Positions 34,900-43,687 of a DNA stretch of 64,000 bases are shown one piece after another. Each line of letters starts with the position of its first letter. Within the stretch, counting starts at the first letter, position 1. Under the pieces are notes generated by a model. That model ran no database searches. It was given only the letters and a program-made list of their open reading frames with translations, and had not been told where the DNA came from. A program made the translations under genes and the position numbers. The DNA lies in assembly GCF_003330845.1 (NCBI RefSeq), contig NZ_CP026121.1:4941501-5005500 (forward strand). Reading direction: 5' to 3'. Source of the stretch: Streptomyces sp. Go-475 (GTDB taxonomy: Bacteria; Actinomycetota; Actinomycetes; Streptomycetales; Streptomycetaceae).

Positions 34900-36195
34900 T
34901 CAGGCGGCGTTTGAGGAGGGCGTCCCGGAGCCGGTGGGGGTGGCCTTCAGGAACTCCCGCCAGCCGCCCGCCGGCTGCTGCCCGACGTCGAGGGTGCGCA
35001 GCTTGGCGAGCACCTCGGGCCGCTGCGCGTCCATCCAGTCGACGTACTGCCGGAAGGAGACGAGACGCACATCCGCGCCCTTCTCCTTCTCCCGCGCGAT
35101 GTGCTTGAAGGCCTCCTCGACGGCGTCCATGTAGATGCCGCCGTTCCACTGCTCGAAGTGGTTGCCGATGAAGAACGGCGCCCGGTTTGTCTCGTATGCC
35201 CGCTTGAATCCCTGGATGTACGCCTGCGCCGACTGCTCCCGCCAGCCCGGGTAGTTGTGCGCGGGCGCCTTGGTGGAGTTCAGCGACTGGTTCGCCAGCA
35301 TGTTGTAGTCCATGGAGAGGACCTCGAAGCCCCGGCCGGGGAAAGGTATCTGCTGCAACGGCAGGTCCCATATCCCCTGCCGCTTCACCGGCCACACCTG
35401 GCGGCCGCCCGGGGAGGAGGCGTCGTAGCGCCAGCCGAGCTCGCGGGCGGTGGGCAGCAGGTTGTCCTGGCCGAGCAGGCAGGGTGTCCGGCCGCCGACC
35501 AGCTCCTTGTCGTAGTCGAACGGCAGCGGCGGCAGGTCCTTCCAGCCGGTGTTGGTGCGCCACTCCTTCACGAAGGACTTCGCCTGGTCGATCTCGCTGC
35601 GCCACTGCCGCGGCGTCCAGTTCTTGACGGAGCCGTAGGCCTCCCCGCAGAAGTGGCCGTTGAAGTGGGTGCCGATCTCGTGGCCCTCCAGCCAGGCGCG
35701 GCGGACGTTCGTCAGCGTGTCCTTGATGTGCGCGTCGGTGAGGTAGCCGATGTCGGAGGCGCCGCGCGGGTTGTTCGGCGGGTCGTAGAGGCGCTTCTTC
35801 GACTCGGGCAGCAGGTACAGCCCGGACAGGAAGAACGTCATGCTCGCGCCGTGCTCCTTGGCGAGGTCCAGGAAGCGCGGGAAGAGGCCGTTGCCGACCT
35901 CGCCGGCGCCGTCCCAGGAGAACACGACGAACTGCGGCGGGGTCTGACCCGGCTCCAGCGGCTCGGGCTTCGCGGGCTGGTGGGGCTGCTTGCCGGTGTG
36001 GGCGGTGGAGCCGTCGCCGATGGGCCGGGCGGCGGGCTTCGGCTTCGATCCGCCCTGGGCCTTGTCGCCGGCGGAACCGTCCGGGTGGCCGGACTCGTCC
36101 GAGCCCGTGAGGCCGCCTCCGCAGCCGGTGAGCGAGACGGCGGCGGCGGCTCCCGCGCCGATTCCGAGCATTCCCCTGCGGGTGAGAGCGCGCAT
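34900..36195 (-). CDS. Polysaccharide-deacetylase-like lipoprotein
   Basis: 431 residues. The N-terminus TRRGMLGIGAGAAA plus lipobox SLTGC (C25) suggests a lipoprotein, possibly Tat-exported. A Pro/Lys-rich spacer is followed by a NodB-like fold: FVVFSWDGAGEVG (metal-binding Asp), and EGHEIGTHFNGHFCGE (HxxxH-type ligands). YPGWREQSAQAYIQGFKRAY and ERAPFFIGNHFEQWN-like text belong to the C-terminal half. Typical deacetylases keep TFDDGP; here the motif is altered, so activity or substrate may differ. It is upstream of the cytochrome operon in the same direction, separated by 66 bp. Confidence 0.78.
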   Translation of the reverse strand: MRALTRRGMLGIGAGAAAAVSLTGCGGGLTGSDESGHPDGSAGDKAQGGSKPKPAARPIGDGSTAHTGKQPHQPAKPEPLEPGQTPPQFVVFSWDGAGEVGNGLFPRFLDLAKEHGASMTFFLSGLYLLPESKKRLYDPPNNPRGASDIGYLTDAHIKDTLTNVRRAWLEGHEIGTHFNGHFCGEAYGSVKNWTPRQWRSEIDQAKSFVKEWRTNTGWKDLPPLPFDYDKELVGGRTPCLLGQDNLLPTARELGWRYDASSPGGRQVWPVKRQGIWDLPLQQIPFPGRGFEVLSMDYNMLANQSLNSTKAPAHNYPGWREQSAQAYIQGFKRAYETNRAPFFIGNHFEQWNGGIYMDAVEEAFKHIAREKEKGADVRLVSFRQYVDWMDAQRPEVLAKLRTLDVGQQPAGGWREFLKATPTGSGTPSSNAA

Positions 36196-36313
36196 GGCAT
36201 CCCCGATTCATCACATCGTGCTGGTCACCCAGTCAGAGGACGTGATGAACGGGGAGGTTCCGTCGAAATTTGCAGATTCCGTAACGGAGGCGTCAGAAGC
36301 GAACGGAAAGGGC

Positions 36314-37003
36314 TTAGGCGCCGAACGCCTTGGCCTTCCCCTTCACCGGCTTGGCGCCGGCCAGGAGATGCGCCGGGACGAGATCGCGGGCCGGCTCGGT
36401 GTAGCCGACGGAGACGATCCGGTCGCCCTGGTAGGTGAAGGTCGTCAGCGAGGCGAGCGTGCACTGCCGCTTGCGCGGGTCGTGCCACAGCCGCCGCCGC
36501 TCGACGTACGACCGCACGATCCAGATGGGCAGCTGGTGGCTGACCACGACCGCCTCGTGCCCGCGAGCCCTGTCCTTCGCCGCGCCCAGCGCGCTCATCA
36601 TCCGCACGACCTGGTCGACGTACGGCTCGCCCCAGGACGGCCGGAACGGGTTGACCAGGTGCCGCCAGTTGCCGGGCTTGCGCAGCGCCCCGTCCCCGAC
36701 GCCGAACGTCTTGCCCTGGAAGATGTTCCCGGCCTCGATCAGCCGCTCGTCCGTCGCGAGGTCCAGCCCGTGCGCCTTGGCGATCGGCTCGGCCGTCTCC
36801 TGCGCCCGCTCCAGCGGCGAGGCCACGACGTACGTCACATCGCGCGGGGCCAGGTGCTCGGCGACCCGGTCGGCCATGCGGCGGCCGAGCTCGGAGAGGT
36901 GGTAGCCGGGCAGCCGGCCGTAGAGGATGCCGTCCGGGTTGGCGACCTCGCCGTGCCGCATGACGTGGACGACGGTGATGTCGCTGCTCGTCTCCTTGCT
37001 CAT
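36314..37003 (-). CDS. Histidine phosphatase superfamily protein
   Basis: 229 residues starting [20 protein letters not shown]. The RHG motif carries the phospho-His; further landmarks are [30 protein letters not shown] (second Arg), [12 protein letters not shown] (acid) and [12 protein letters not shown] (second His). This is the phosphoglycerate-mutase-like phosphatase type. The start overlaps the hemL stop (ATGA, 37000-37003), so it is made together with HemL; a similar pairing is common in Streptomyces. Substrate unknown. Confidence 0.9.
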   Translation of the reverse strand: MSKETSSDITVVHVMRHGEVANPDGILYGRLPGYHLSELGRRMADRVAEHLAPRDVTYVVASPLERAQETAEPIAKAHGLDLATDERLIEAGNIFQGKTFGVGDGALRKPGNWRHLVNPFRPSWGEPYVDQVVRMMSALGAAKDRARGHEAVVVSHQLPIWIVRSYVERRRLWHDPRKRQCTLASLTTFTYQGDRIVSVGYTEPARDLVPAHLLAGAKPVKGKAKAFGA

Positions 37004-38316
37004 GCCGTCGCCTCCGCCGCCGCACGGGCCGCCGCCGGGAGGGCGTCGGCGATCTTCTGCACGGCCCGCTCGTCGTGCGCGGTGGACACGAACCAGGACT
37101 CGAAGGAGGACGGCGGCAGGTAGACGCCGTTCGCGAGCATCGCGTGGAAGAACGCGGTGAAGCGGAAGGACTCCTGCGCCTTGGCGTCCTCGTAGGTCCG
37201 CACGGGCCGGTCGGTGAAGAACACGGAGAACATGTTGGATGCGGTCTGCAGCCGGTGTGCGACGCCCTCCTTGGTCAGCGCGTCGGTGACGAGGCCCTGG
37301 ATCTCCTTCGACACGGCGTCGACCTTGGCGTAGGCGGCGTCGTCGAGCAGCCGCAGCTGCGCGAGCCCGGCCGCGGTCGCCACCGGGTTCCCGGAGAGGG
37401 TGCCGGCCTGGTAGACGGGCCCGGCCGGGGCGAGGTGGGCCATGACGTCCGCACGTCCGCCGAACGCCGCCGCGGGGAAGCCGCCGCCCATGACCTTGCC
37501 GAAGGTCATGAGGTCGGGCACGACACCGTCGACCCCGAACCACCCGGCGCGGCTGGTCCGGAAGCCGGTCATGACCTCGTCGGAGATGTAGAGGGCGCCG
37601 TTCTCGGAGCAGAGGTCCTTCAGGCCCTGGTTGAACCCCTCGCCGGGCGGTACGACGCCCATGTTGCCCGGGGAGGCCTCGGTGATCACGCAGGCGATCT
37701 CGCCGGGGTGGGCCCGGAAGGCCTCGCGCACGGCGTCGAGGTCGTTGTAGGGCAGGACGATGGTGTCGCCGGCCTGGGCGCCGGTGACGCCCGGGGTGTC
37801 GGGCAGGGCGAAGGTGGCGACGCCGCTGCCGGCCGCGGCGAGCAGTGAGTCGACGTGGCCGTGGTAGCAGCCCGCGAACTTGATCACCTTCGTCCGCTGG
37901 GTGAAGCCACGTGCGAGCCGGATGGCGGACATGGTCGCCTCGGTGCCGCTGGACACCAGCCGCACCTGCTCCAGCGGAGCGACCCGGGCGATCATCTCCT
38001 CGGCGAGCGCGACCTCGCCCTCACCGGGCGTGCCGAAGGACGTACCGCGCGCGACGGCGTCCTGCACGGCCGCGATCACCTCGGGGTGCGCGTGCCCGAG
38101 GATCATCGGGCCCCAGGAGCACACCAGGTCGACGTACTCCCGCCCGTCGGCGTCCGTCAGGTACGGGCCGGTCCCGGACACCATGAACCGCGGGGTGCCG
38201 CCGACGGCCCGGAAGGCCCGGACCGGCGAGTTCACGCCGCCCGGCGTGACGGCGGCCGCGCGGTCGAACAGAGCCTGCGAGGCCGGTGCTTCATACGGAT
38301 ATGACAGTTCGCTCAT
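37000..38316 (-). CDS. hemL: Glutamate-1-semialdehyde 2,1-aminomutase
   Basis: 438 residues. PLP enzyme that makes 5-aminolevulinate for the C5 heme pathway. Start [20 protein letters not shown], then [36 protein letters not shown], and the Schiff-base lysine in [19 protein letters not shown]; the GG motif after the Lys is typical of HemL rather than other omega-aminotransferases. The ATG at 38316 is where homology begins. Together with the cytochrome c operon further left it fits a respiratory-heme neighbourhood. Confidence 0.96.
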   Translation of the reverse strand: MSELSYPYEAPASQALFDRAAAVTPGGVNSPVRAFRAVGGTPRFMVSGTGPYLTDADGREYVDLVCSWGPMILGHAHPEVIAAVQDAVARGTSFGTPGEGEVALAEEMIARVAPLEQVRLVSSGTEATMSAIRLARGFTQRTKVIKFAGCYHGHVDSLLAAAGSGVATFALPDTPGVTGAQAGDTIVLPYNDLDAVREAFRAHPGEIACVITEASPGNMGVVPPGEGFNQGLKDLCSENGALYISDEVMTGFRTSRAGWFGVDGVVPDLMTFGKVMGGGFPAAAFGGRADVMAHLAPAGPVYQAGTLSGNPVATAAGLAQLRLLDDAAYAKVDAVSKEIQGLVTDALTKEGVAHRLQTASNMFSVFFTDRPVRTYEDAKAQESFRFTAFFHAMLANGVYLPPSSFESWFVSTAHDERAVQKIADALPAAARAAAEATA

Positions 38317-38629
38317 GACCTGCGACTTCTCCGACCTTCTCCGACGTTGTCGGGCTCCGGGTGCCAGTGACCTGTTCAGGGTAGGCCAGCGGGGTGGGCG
38401 GAAGGGGGCTGGGAGGAAGGGCGGCGGGACAACCGGTCCCCGGGCCGCCGTCGTCTGCGAGACTGGGACCTGATACACACAGCTCGAACGGCCCGGCGTG
38501 GTCAGAGGCTGCGAAGATCCTGCGGACAGATGTTTCAGCGCACGTTTCGGCGGGCGGCCGTGGGGGAGGTCACTGACACGATGATCGGGTTGCGCGGCGG
38601 GGGCGACGCGTCCTAGAAAAAGCAGTCGG
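38317..38629. other. 313-bp non-coding spacer upstream of hemL
   Basis: It must hold the hemL promoter on the minus strand. On that strand a GGAGAAG-containing unit is repeated twice (about 38321-38342), the nearer copy serving as a possible ribosome-binding site. A TACCCT that could be a -10 lies near 38379. I see no convincing ORF, RNA gene or long repeat. Confidence 0.4.
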
Positions 38630-38848
38630 GTGGAGATATGCATCGCGGTGGCGGACTGGGCGAGGGGACTGATGACCTGGGTCCTCGACGTGCCCGGCGG
38701 GGAAGGCACCGGCGCGAAGCGGAGGACACGCAGGAAACACGTCAGGCTCAGGGTGTGCCCGGTGAACCGGAGCGGCTCGACGGACGTACTGAACGCCGAG
38801 TGGACGATCTTCGGGCGGGGAGCAGGAATGGTGGTCGGGTGGGGGTGA
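38630..38848 (+). CDS. Small hypothetical protein, coupled to the next gene
   Basis: 72 residues ([20 protein letters not shown] to GAGMVVGWG). The frame has strong third-position G/C (~85%), whereas the overlapping longer frame starting at 38638 is much weaker. Its TGA overlaps the GTG of the downstream gene (GTGA, 38845-38848), the usual coupling signature. The centre is basic ([15 protein letters not shown]). The start is uncertain: GTG 38630 lacks a clear ribosome-binding site and GTG 38648 is an alternative. No family recognised. Confidence 0.45.
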   Translation: MEICIAVADWARGLMTWVLDVPGGEGTGAKRRTRRKHVRLRVCPVNRSGSTDVLNAEWTIFGRGAGMVVGWG

Positions 38849-39276
38849 CGTACAAGTACTTCGGCGCGCCCGACGGCGCGACCGCGGCCCGCGTCCCGAT
38901 CTCGATGCGCCCCGAGGAACTCGGCGGCGACGAGCTCGGCATGAACGGCATGTTCACGAAGATCAAGCCGGAGACCATGGCGGCGATGGTCCTCACGGGC
39001 ATCGAGGGCGTCCCCCTGCACAAGGTCCCGCCCCTGGAACTGGTCGTCCTGCACCCCGACTACGCGGTCGTGAAGCTCCCCATGACGGTCGTCGACCCCC
39101 TGCGCGGCATCGGTGAGGAGGCGGTCGGCGCGGCGGCCTTCATCTGGTCGACGGTCCCGGACCGGGGTGGTCCGCGGGACGCGTTCAACGTGTACCAACT
39201 GCTGCACGAGTGGCAGGACTTCTCGCATCGGTTGCATGAGGCGGGGCATCAGCCGTACTGCCTTGTGTGGCCGTGA
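38845..39276 (+). CDS. Conserved actinobacterial protein of unknown function
   Basis: 143 residues from GTG 38845 ([18 protein letters not shown]). A compact alpha/beta protein: [57 protein letters not shown], and the C-terminal [20 protein letters not shown]. No signal peptide or membrane segment. I do not recognise a named domain. The start is set by the 4-bp overlap with the preceding small ORF; GTG 38839 is also in frame. Confidence 0.65.
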   Translation: MTYKYFGAPDGATAARVPISMRPEELGGDELGMNGMFTKIKPETMAAMVLTGIEGVPLHKVPPLELVVLHPDYAVVKLPMTVVDPLRGIGEEAVGAAAFIWSTVPDRGGPRDAFNVYQLLHEWQDFSHRLHEAGHQPYCLVWP

Positions 39277-39300
39277 GGTCGGTTGTCGGGTGGCCGACCT
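39276..39300 (+). terminator. Possible terminator after the unknown-function gene
   Basis: AGGTCGG (39276-39282) and CCGACCT (39294-39300) form a 7-bp stem with an 11-nt loop starting at the last base of the stop codon. The right arm abuts the -35 of the next promoter. Confidence 0.45.
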
Positions 39301-39330
39301 TGACCTCAAGTGCAATTGAGCTTCTACGTT
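39300..39330 (+). promoter_or_regulatory. Promoter with SoxR-box-like palindrome in a 19-bp spacer
   Basis: -35 TTGACC (39300-39305) and -10 TACGTT (39325-39330) are 19 bp apart, the long spacer used by MerR-family activators. Centred between them, 39304-39321 carries CTCAA-N6-TTGAG and matches the 18-bp SoxR box (CCTCAAG-N4-CTTGAGG) at about 14 positions. It drives the MarR gene at 39371. Binding by the MarR protein itself is an alternative. Confidence 0.55.
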
Positions 39331-39370
39331 CGGTCTCGTCGAACCAACGGAAAAGACGGAGGCACCGGCC

Positions 39371-39829
39371 GTGGAGTACTCGCACAACGACGCCGAACTG
39401 ATCCAGCAGCCCATCGGGTATTGGAGTTGGGCCGCCTACAAGGCCGTCGTCGACCGCACCCGGGCCGCCCTCGCCGGGATCGGCACCACCCAGCCTCAGT
39501 GGTGGGTCCTTGCCCAGGTCGCACGAGCCGACACTGCCAGAACTCGCGACGAGGTGTCCCGCCTCCTTCGGAACTACCTCGACACCGGCTCGGACACCAT
39601 GGAATCCGAGATCGACAGCACCATCACGCGGGGCTGGATCACCGAGGATTCCGAGGGGCGCCTCACCATCACGGCCGAGGGCAGGGCGTTCTACGACAAG
39701 GCCGCAGCGCTCCAGGACGAACTCTGGGCGGAACGGCACGCGGGGGTCTCCGACGAGGAGTACGTGACCACCCTCAAGGTGCTCCAGCGATTCATCCACA
39801 ACACGGGCGGACGTGCCTGGCACCAGTAG
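39371..39829 (+). CDS. MarR-family transcriptional regulator
   Basis: 152 residues from a GTG 9 nt after GGAGG. The winged-helix core reads [40 protein letters not shown] (recognition helix region) and [16 protein letters not shown] (wing), flanked by dimerisation helices at both ends ([20 protein letters not shown]). No cysteine is present in the protein, so direct thiol sensing as in OhrR is not expected. Its promoter contains a SoxR-box-like site. No target gene is evident next to it. Confidence 0.85.
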   Translation: MEYSHNDAELIQQPIGYWSWAAYKAVVDRTRAALAGIGTTQPQWWVLAQVARADTARTRDEVSRLLRNYLDTGSDTMESEIDSTITRGWITEDSEGRLTITAEGRAFYDKAAALQDELWAERHAGVSDEEYVTTLKVLQRFIHNTGGRAWHQ

Positions 39830-39863
39830 GTTCCTTCCTTCGATCAGGATCGGAGCCGGCCCT

Positions 39864-39878
39864 CGGACGCCGCGTCCG
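39864..39878. terminator. Short stem-loop between convergent MarR and MerR genes
   Basis: CGGACG (39864-39869) pairs with CGTCCG (39873-39878) across a 3-nt loop in the 81-bp convergent gap. It is short but GC-rich, so it may act in both directions. Confidence 0.35.
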
Positions 39879-39910
39879 GGTTTGAGTTCCTGGCTCAGGG
39901 GCTTTCGCCG

Positions 39911-40639
39911 CTACACCCCGTCCCCCTCGCACGCGTCCAGGTAGCCACGCAGCGCCCCCGCCCCCGCGATCATCCCCCGCGTACGCGCCGTCAGGGCCTC
40001 CCCCCGCGCCGCGAGCGCCGCTCGGAGTGCCTCGGTGCTGCCCTCCCGTCGCAGGCCCTCCAGGACCGGTCTGATCTGGTCGAACAGGTAGTGGCTGCGG
40101 CGCAGGGTGTGGACCAGGCGGGCGTCGCGGACGTCGGTGGGGTCGTAGAGCCGGTAGCCCGTGCCGCGTTCGCGGGCCGGGGTGAGGAGGCCGGCCGCCT
40201 CCCACACCCGTAGCGCGGACGTGCGGACGCCCAGCAGCGCGGCCACCTCGCCGATGCGCAGGCCGCCGTCGGAGCGGGGGAGCGGGGCGGGGGGCCGCGC
40301 CGCCAGGAGTTCCAGGGCCTCGCTCGCCGCCCGCAGGGACACCCGCTCCTCGTGCAGCGCGGCGTGCGCGGCGTCGACCAGGGCGAGGGCGGCCGGGGTG
40401 TCCCCGCCGTGCAGGGTCCGCATGATCCGCGTCGCCGTCACCGGGCCGTACCCCCGCAGCATCGTCCGGTACGCCAGCAGCGCGCGGCGGTGCGCCTCCC
40501 CGAAGACGCGGTAGCCGGACGCCGTCCGCGCGGCCGGCGGGAGCACCCCGGCTTCCTCGTAGTTGCGGATCTGCTGCGTCGAGACACCGGCCAGGCGGGC
40601 CAGGTCGACAGGGCGCAGACGGCGGTCGTCTTTCGTCAT
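39911..40639 (-). CDS. MerR-type regulator with two helix-turn-helix domains (TioE-like)
   Basis: 242 residues. Two separate MerR HTHs are seen: residues ~9-45 (RPVDLARLAGVSTQQIRNYE, then GYRVFGEAHRRAL) and ~127-175 (LRIGEVAALLGVRTSALRVW, then GYRLYDPTDVRDARLV). This fused tandem is typical of TioE-like regulators found beside UvrA-like self-resistance genes. The gene is divergent from exactly such an ATPase, with an 81-bp shared control region that contains a TTGAAG inverted repeat. Likely an activator/repressor of the neighbour in response to a DNA-binding drug (inference). Confidence 0.85.
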   Translation of the reverse strand: MTKDDRRLRPVDLARLAGVSTQQIRNYEEAGVLPPAARTASGYRVFGEAHRRALLAYRTMLRGYGPVTATRIMRTLHGGDTPAALALVDAAHAALHEERVSLRAASEALELLAARPPAPLPRSDGGLRIGEVAALLGVRTSALRVWEAAGLLTPARERGTGYRLYDPTDVRDARLVHTLRRSHYLFDQIRPVLEGLRREGSTEALRAALAARGEALTARTRGMIAGAGALRGYLDACEGDGV

Positions 40640-40698
40640 CGATTTGAAGGTTATGGCAGGAGAAGCCGCCTCCGCAGCTCCGAAGTCTCAATACCGGA

Positions 40699-40718
40699 CT
40701 TCAATGGAAGACTTGAAG
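40699..40718. promoter_or_regulatory. Inverted repeat in the MerR/UvrA2 intergenic region
   Basis: CTTCAA (40699-40704) and TTGAAG (40713-40718) are perfect inverted arms 8 bp apart, ending 2 bp before the ATPase start codon. Another TTGAAGG lies at ~40645. Probably the operator of the MerR-type regulator. Confidence 0.5.
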
Positions 40719-40720
40719 GA

Positions 40721-43168
40721 ATGGACTCCTGCATTCACGTCACCGGTGCGCGCCTCCACAACCTGCGGAACGTCTCCCTCTCCCTCCCGAAGAACAAGCT
40801 GATCGTCCTGACCGGCCTGTCCGGCTCCGGCAAGTCCACCCTCGCCTTCGACACCCTCCACCGGGAGGGCCAGCGGCAGTACCTGGAGTCGCTGGGCATG
40901 GTCACCGGCCTGGTCAGCAAGCCCGCCGTCGACTCGATCACCGGCCTGTCCCCGTCCATCAGCGTCGACCAGCACCACACCAACCGCAGCCCGCGCTCCA
41001 CGGTCGGCACCGTCACCGAGGTGTTCACCTACCTGCGCCTGCTCTGGTCGCGCATCGGCGTACGGCCGTGCCCGGGCTGCGGGCAGGGCATCCCGCCCGC
41101 GTACGCCGACGACACCGAGCCCGACGAGGACGCCGAGGCCGAGCAGCGGCCCTGCCCGCACTGCGGCACCCTCGTGCCCGAACTCGTCATGGGCTCCTTC
41201 TCCTTCAACAAGCCCGCCGGCGCCTGCCCGGCCTGCACCGGCCTCGGCGAGGTCATCCGGCCCGACCCACAGCGCCTCCTGGACGGCTCCCGGTCCGTCG
41301 CCGAGGGGGCGGTACGCGGCTGGAACGCCAAGTACACCGAGTGGGCCCTGCCGGTGCTGCGCGCCGCCGCCGCGCACTACGGCCTCGCCTTCGACGACGG
41401 CCGGCCGGTCGACGACATGGACGCACCGCTACGGGACTTGCTGCTGCACGGCGTCGAAAGCCCCGAGTTGCGGCGGCACTTCCCCGACACCGCCCCACCG
41501 GCCACCGTCTCCGCGGGCCGCTTCGAAGGCGTCGCGACGGCCCTGCTGCGCCGCTACACCGAGCGCGCCGACGACCCCGACTACCGCGAACGGGCCGAGC
41601 AGCAGGGCCTGGTGAAGCAGCCCTGCACGGAGTGCGGAGGGACGCGGCTGCGGGCGGAGAGCCGGGCGGTGACCGTGCACGGCCTCTCCATCGTCGACGC
41701 GGCCGGACTTCCGCTGACCGACCTCGCCACCTGGCTGACCGGCCTGCGCCACCGGTCGGACGGCGACGAGTGGCTGCTCGTGGAGCCGGTCGTCGCCGAC
41801 CTCAAGGAGCGGGTGCGGCGCCTGGTGGACGTCGGCGTCGGCTACCTCACCCTGGGCCAGGCCACGCCCAGCCTCTCCGCCGGGGAGACGCAGCGCCTGC
41901 GCCTGGCCGCCCTGCTCGGCTCCGGACTGACCGGCGTCCTCTACGTCCTCGACGAGCCCACCATCGGCCTGCACCCCTCGGACACCGCCCGCCTCGTCGA
42001 CGTCCTGCGCCGCCTGCGCGACCTCGGCAACACCGTGCTGGTCATCGAGCACGACCTGGAGGTGCTGCGCGCCGCGGACCACGTGGTCGACGTCGGCCCG
42101 GGCGCGGGCCGCGACGGCGGCCGGATCGTCGCCGCGGGCACGCCCGAGGAGGTCGCCCGGACCGAGGGCTCGGTGACCGGCGCGTACCTGTCGGGCCGGC
42201 TCTCCGTACCCCCGTCCCGCGCACGCGGCGACAGCGACACGGCCGTGGTGATCCGCGGGGCCCGCGCCCACAACCTCAAGGACCTGACCGTACGGATACC
42301 GCTGCGCCGCCTGGTCACGGTCACGGGCCCGTCCGGCTCCGGCAAGTCGACGCTGCTGCTGGACATCCTCGGCCGGGCCGCCCGCCGGCACTTCCACCGG
42401 GCCGGGGAACTGCCCGCCGAGCACGACGGCATCGACGGCTGGGAGCACCTGTCCAAGGCCGTCCTCATCGACCAGGAGCCCATCAGCCGCCTCCCGCGCT
42501 CCAACGCGGCGACCTACTCGGACGTCTTCACCCCGATCCGCGAGGTCTTCGCGGCCCGCAGCCGGGGCGCCCTCACCGCCGGGCACTTCTCCTTCAACGT
42601 CCCGGGCGGACGCTGCGAACGCTGCGAGGGCGCGGGCGTGCTCACCGTCCGGATGCACTTCCTCCCGGCGGTGGAGGTGCGCTGCCCGGGGTGCAAGGGC
42701 CGCCGGTTCCGGCCGGAGGTGCTGTCCGTCCGGTACGAGGGACACGACATCGCCGAGGTGCTCGAAGCGACGGTGGACGAGGCGCTGGGCGTCTTCGCGG
42801 ACGTCCCGCCGGTCGCCGCCCGGCTGCGCCGCATGGCCGACGTCGGCCTCGGCTACCTGCCCCTCGGCCAGCCCGCCACCACCCTCTCCGGCGGCGAGGC
42901 CCAGCGCCTGAAACTCGCCAAGGAACTCGGCCGGCGGACGACGGGCCGCGCCCTGTACCTCCTCGACGAGCCGACGACGGGCCTGCACTCCGCCGACACC
43001 GCCCGCCTCCTCGACGTCCTCCAGCGCCTCGTCGACGCCGGGCACTCGGTCGTCACCATCGAGCACAACGTCGATGTCATCCGGGCCTCCGACTGGCTGA
43101 TCGACCTGGGACCGCAGGGCGGTGCGGGCGGGGGACAGCTGGTGGCGCAGGGAGCGCCCGGAAACTGA
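40721..43168 (+). CDS. UvrA-like ATPase, class II (UvrA2/DrrC type, drug self-resistance)
   Basis: 815 residues, far shorter than housekeeping UvrA (~950-1,010), because the UvrB-binding and part of the insertion regions are missing. Two ABC modules: Walker A GLSGSGKST (32-40) and GPSGSGKST, signatures SLSAGETQRLRLA and TLSGGEAQRLKLA, each followed by YVLDEPTIGLHP or YLLDEPTTGLHS. Zinc-type cysteines occur in CPGCGQG/CPHCG, CPACTGLGE, CTECGG and CERCEGAG/CPGCKGRRF. DrrC and relatives displace daunorubicin-like intercalators from DNA. The ATG at 40721 touches the only GAAGGA, so initiation may be unusual or the mRNA leaderless. Divergent from its putative regulator. Confidence 0.9.
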   Translation: MDSCIHVTGARLHNLRNVSLSLPKNKLIVLTGLSGSGKSTLAFDTLHREGQRQYLESLGMVTGLVSKPAVDSITGLSPSISVDQHHTNRSPRSTVGTVTEVFTYLRLLWSRIGVRPCPGCGQGIPPAYADDTEPDEDAEAEQRPCPHCGTLVPELVMGSFSFNKPAGACPACTGLGEVIRPDPQRLLDGSRSVAEGAVRGWNAKYTEWALPVLRAAAAHYGLAFDDGRPVDDMDAPLRDLLLHGVESPELRRHFPDTAPPATVSAGRFEGVATALLRRYTERADDPDYRERAEQQGLVKQPCTECGGTRLRAESRAVTVHGLSIVDAAGLPLTDLATWLTGLRHRSDGDEWLLVEPVVADLKERVRRLVDVGVGYLTLGQATPSLSAGETQRLRLAALLGSGLTGVLYVLDEPTIGLHPSDTARLVDVLRRLRDLGNTVLVIEHDLEVLRAADHVVDVGPGAGRDGGRIVAAGTPEEVARTEGSVTGAYLSGRLSVPPSRARGDSDTAVVIRGARAHNLKDLTVRIPLRRLVTVTGPSGSGKSTLLLDILGRAARRHFHRAGELPAEHDGIDGWEHLSKAVLIDQEPISRLPRSNAATYSDVFTPIREVFAARSRGALTAGHFSFNVPGGRCERCEGAGVLTVRMHFLPAVEVRCPGCKGRRFRPEVLSVRYEGHDIAEVLEATVDEALGVFADVPPVAARLRRMADVGLGYLPLGQPATTLSGGEAQRLKLAKELGRRTTGRALYLLDEPTTGLHSADTARLLDVLQRLVDAGHSVVTIEHNVDVIRASDWLIDLGPQGGAGGGQLVAQGAPGN

Positions 43169-43242
43169 ACCGACCGGCCCGCCCGCGCGTCTTCGGTGCG
43201 TATCACCCGGCCGGAGCCGAGGCTCCACAAGGAGGCGTACCG

Positions 43243-43260
43243 ATGAAGGCCCACCGATGA
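43243..43260 (+). CDS. Five-codon mini-ORF (MKAHR) overlapping the next start
   Basis: An ATG preceded at 7 nt by a perfect AAGGAGG encodes only MKAHR; its TGA overlaps the ATG of the next gene (ATGA, 43257-43260). The unit accgatgaaggc occurs twice, 14 bp apart, so a small tandem duplication created it. It may couple translation, or simply be the relic of a duplicated start. Confidence 0.4.
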   Translation: MKAHR

Positions 43261-43673
43261 AGGCGTCACCCCCGCGCGCGGGCCGCGGCCCCGCCTGGGC
43301 CCTGCTGGCGGCGGCCCTCGCCCCGCTGTCCGTGGCCTGCGCGCCGGCGTCCCCGGACGACGACGGCGCGCGGCCCGAGGCGTCCTGCGCCTACGTCGTC
43401 GAGTACGACAGCCGCGACTACCTCGGGAGACAGGAGACGGACGTCCCCGTGGCGGAGTCGCTCGGCACCGCCACCCGCGCGGCCTGCGACGACACACCCG
43501 GCGACGGCGACGACGGGGAGGGCCCGGCCCCGATGACCGCGTTCGCCCTGCCGGGCGTGGACCCCGCGGTCGCCATCGCGGTGGCCGAGGACCCCGGCGA
43601 GTACCGTCTCGTCGTCGCCGACAACGTCGAGGAACTCCCGCCGGAGCTGCGGAAGCTGACCGACCGCTCCTGA
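43257..43673 (+). CDS. Small putative lipoprotein
   Basis: 138 residues. Signal peptide (MKASPPRAGRGPAWALLAAA) with a possible lipobox LSVAC (C28); the -3 residue is not the usual Leu, so lipidation is uncertain. The mature part is very acidic (DTPGDGDDGEGPAP) and contains one further pair of cysteines (EASCAYVVEYDSRDYLG, RAACDDTP). No family recognised. A ribosome-binding site GAAGG lies 7 nt upstream within the mini-ORF. Confidence 0.65.
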   Translation: MKASPPRAGRGPAWALLAAALAPLSVACAPASPDDDGARPEASCAYVVEYDSRDYLGRQETDVPVAESLGTATRAACDDTPGDGDDGEGPAPMTAFALPGVDPAVAIAVAEDPGEYRLVVADNVEELPPELRKLTDRS

Positions 43674-43687
43674 CACCCGCCCGCGCC

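Noticed and set aside
38638..39276. 212-residue version of the unknown-function gene
   Set aside because: The added N-terminal 69 residues come from a frame with only about 55-60% G/C at third positions, while the overlapping 72-residue frame is about 85%.
40721..43168. Housekeeping excinuclease UvrA
   Set aside because: At 815 residues it lacks the UvrB-binding region, and it is paired with a drug-type MerR regulator.
41429..43228. 599-residue minus-strand ORF
   Set aside because: Antisense of the UvrA2-like gene, whose Walker and signature motifs define the coding strand.
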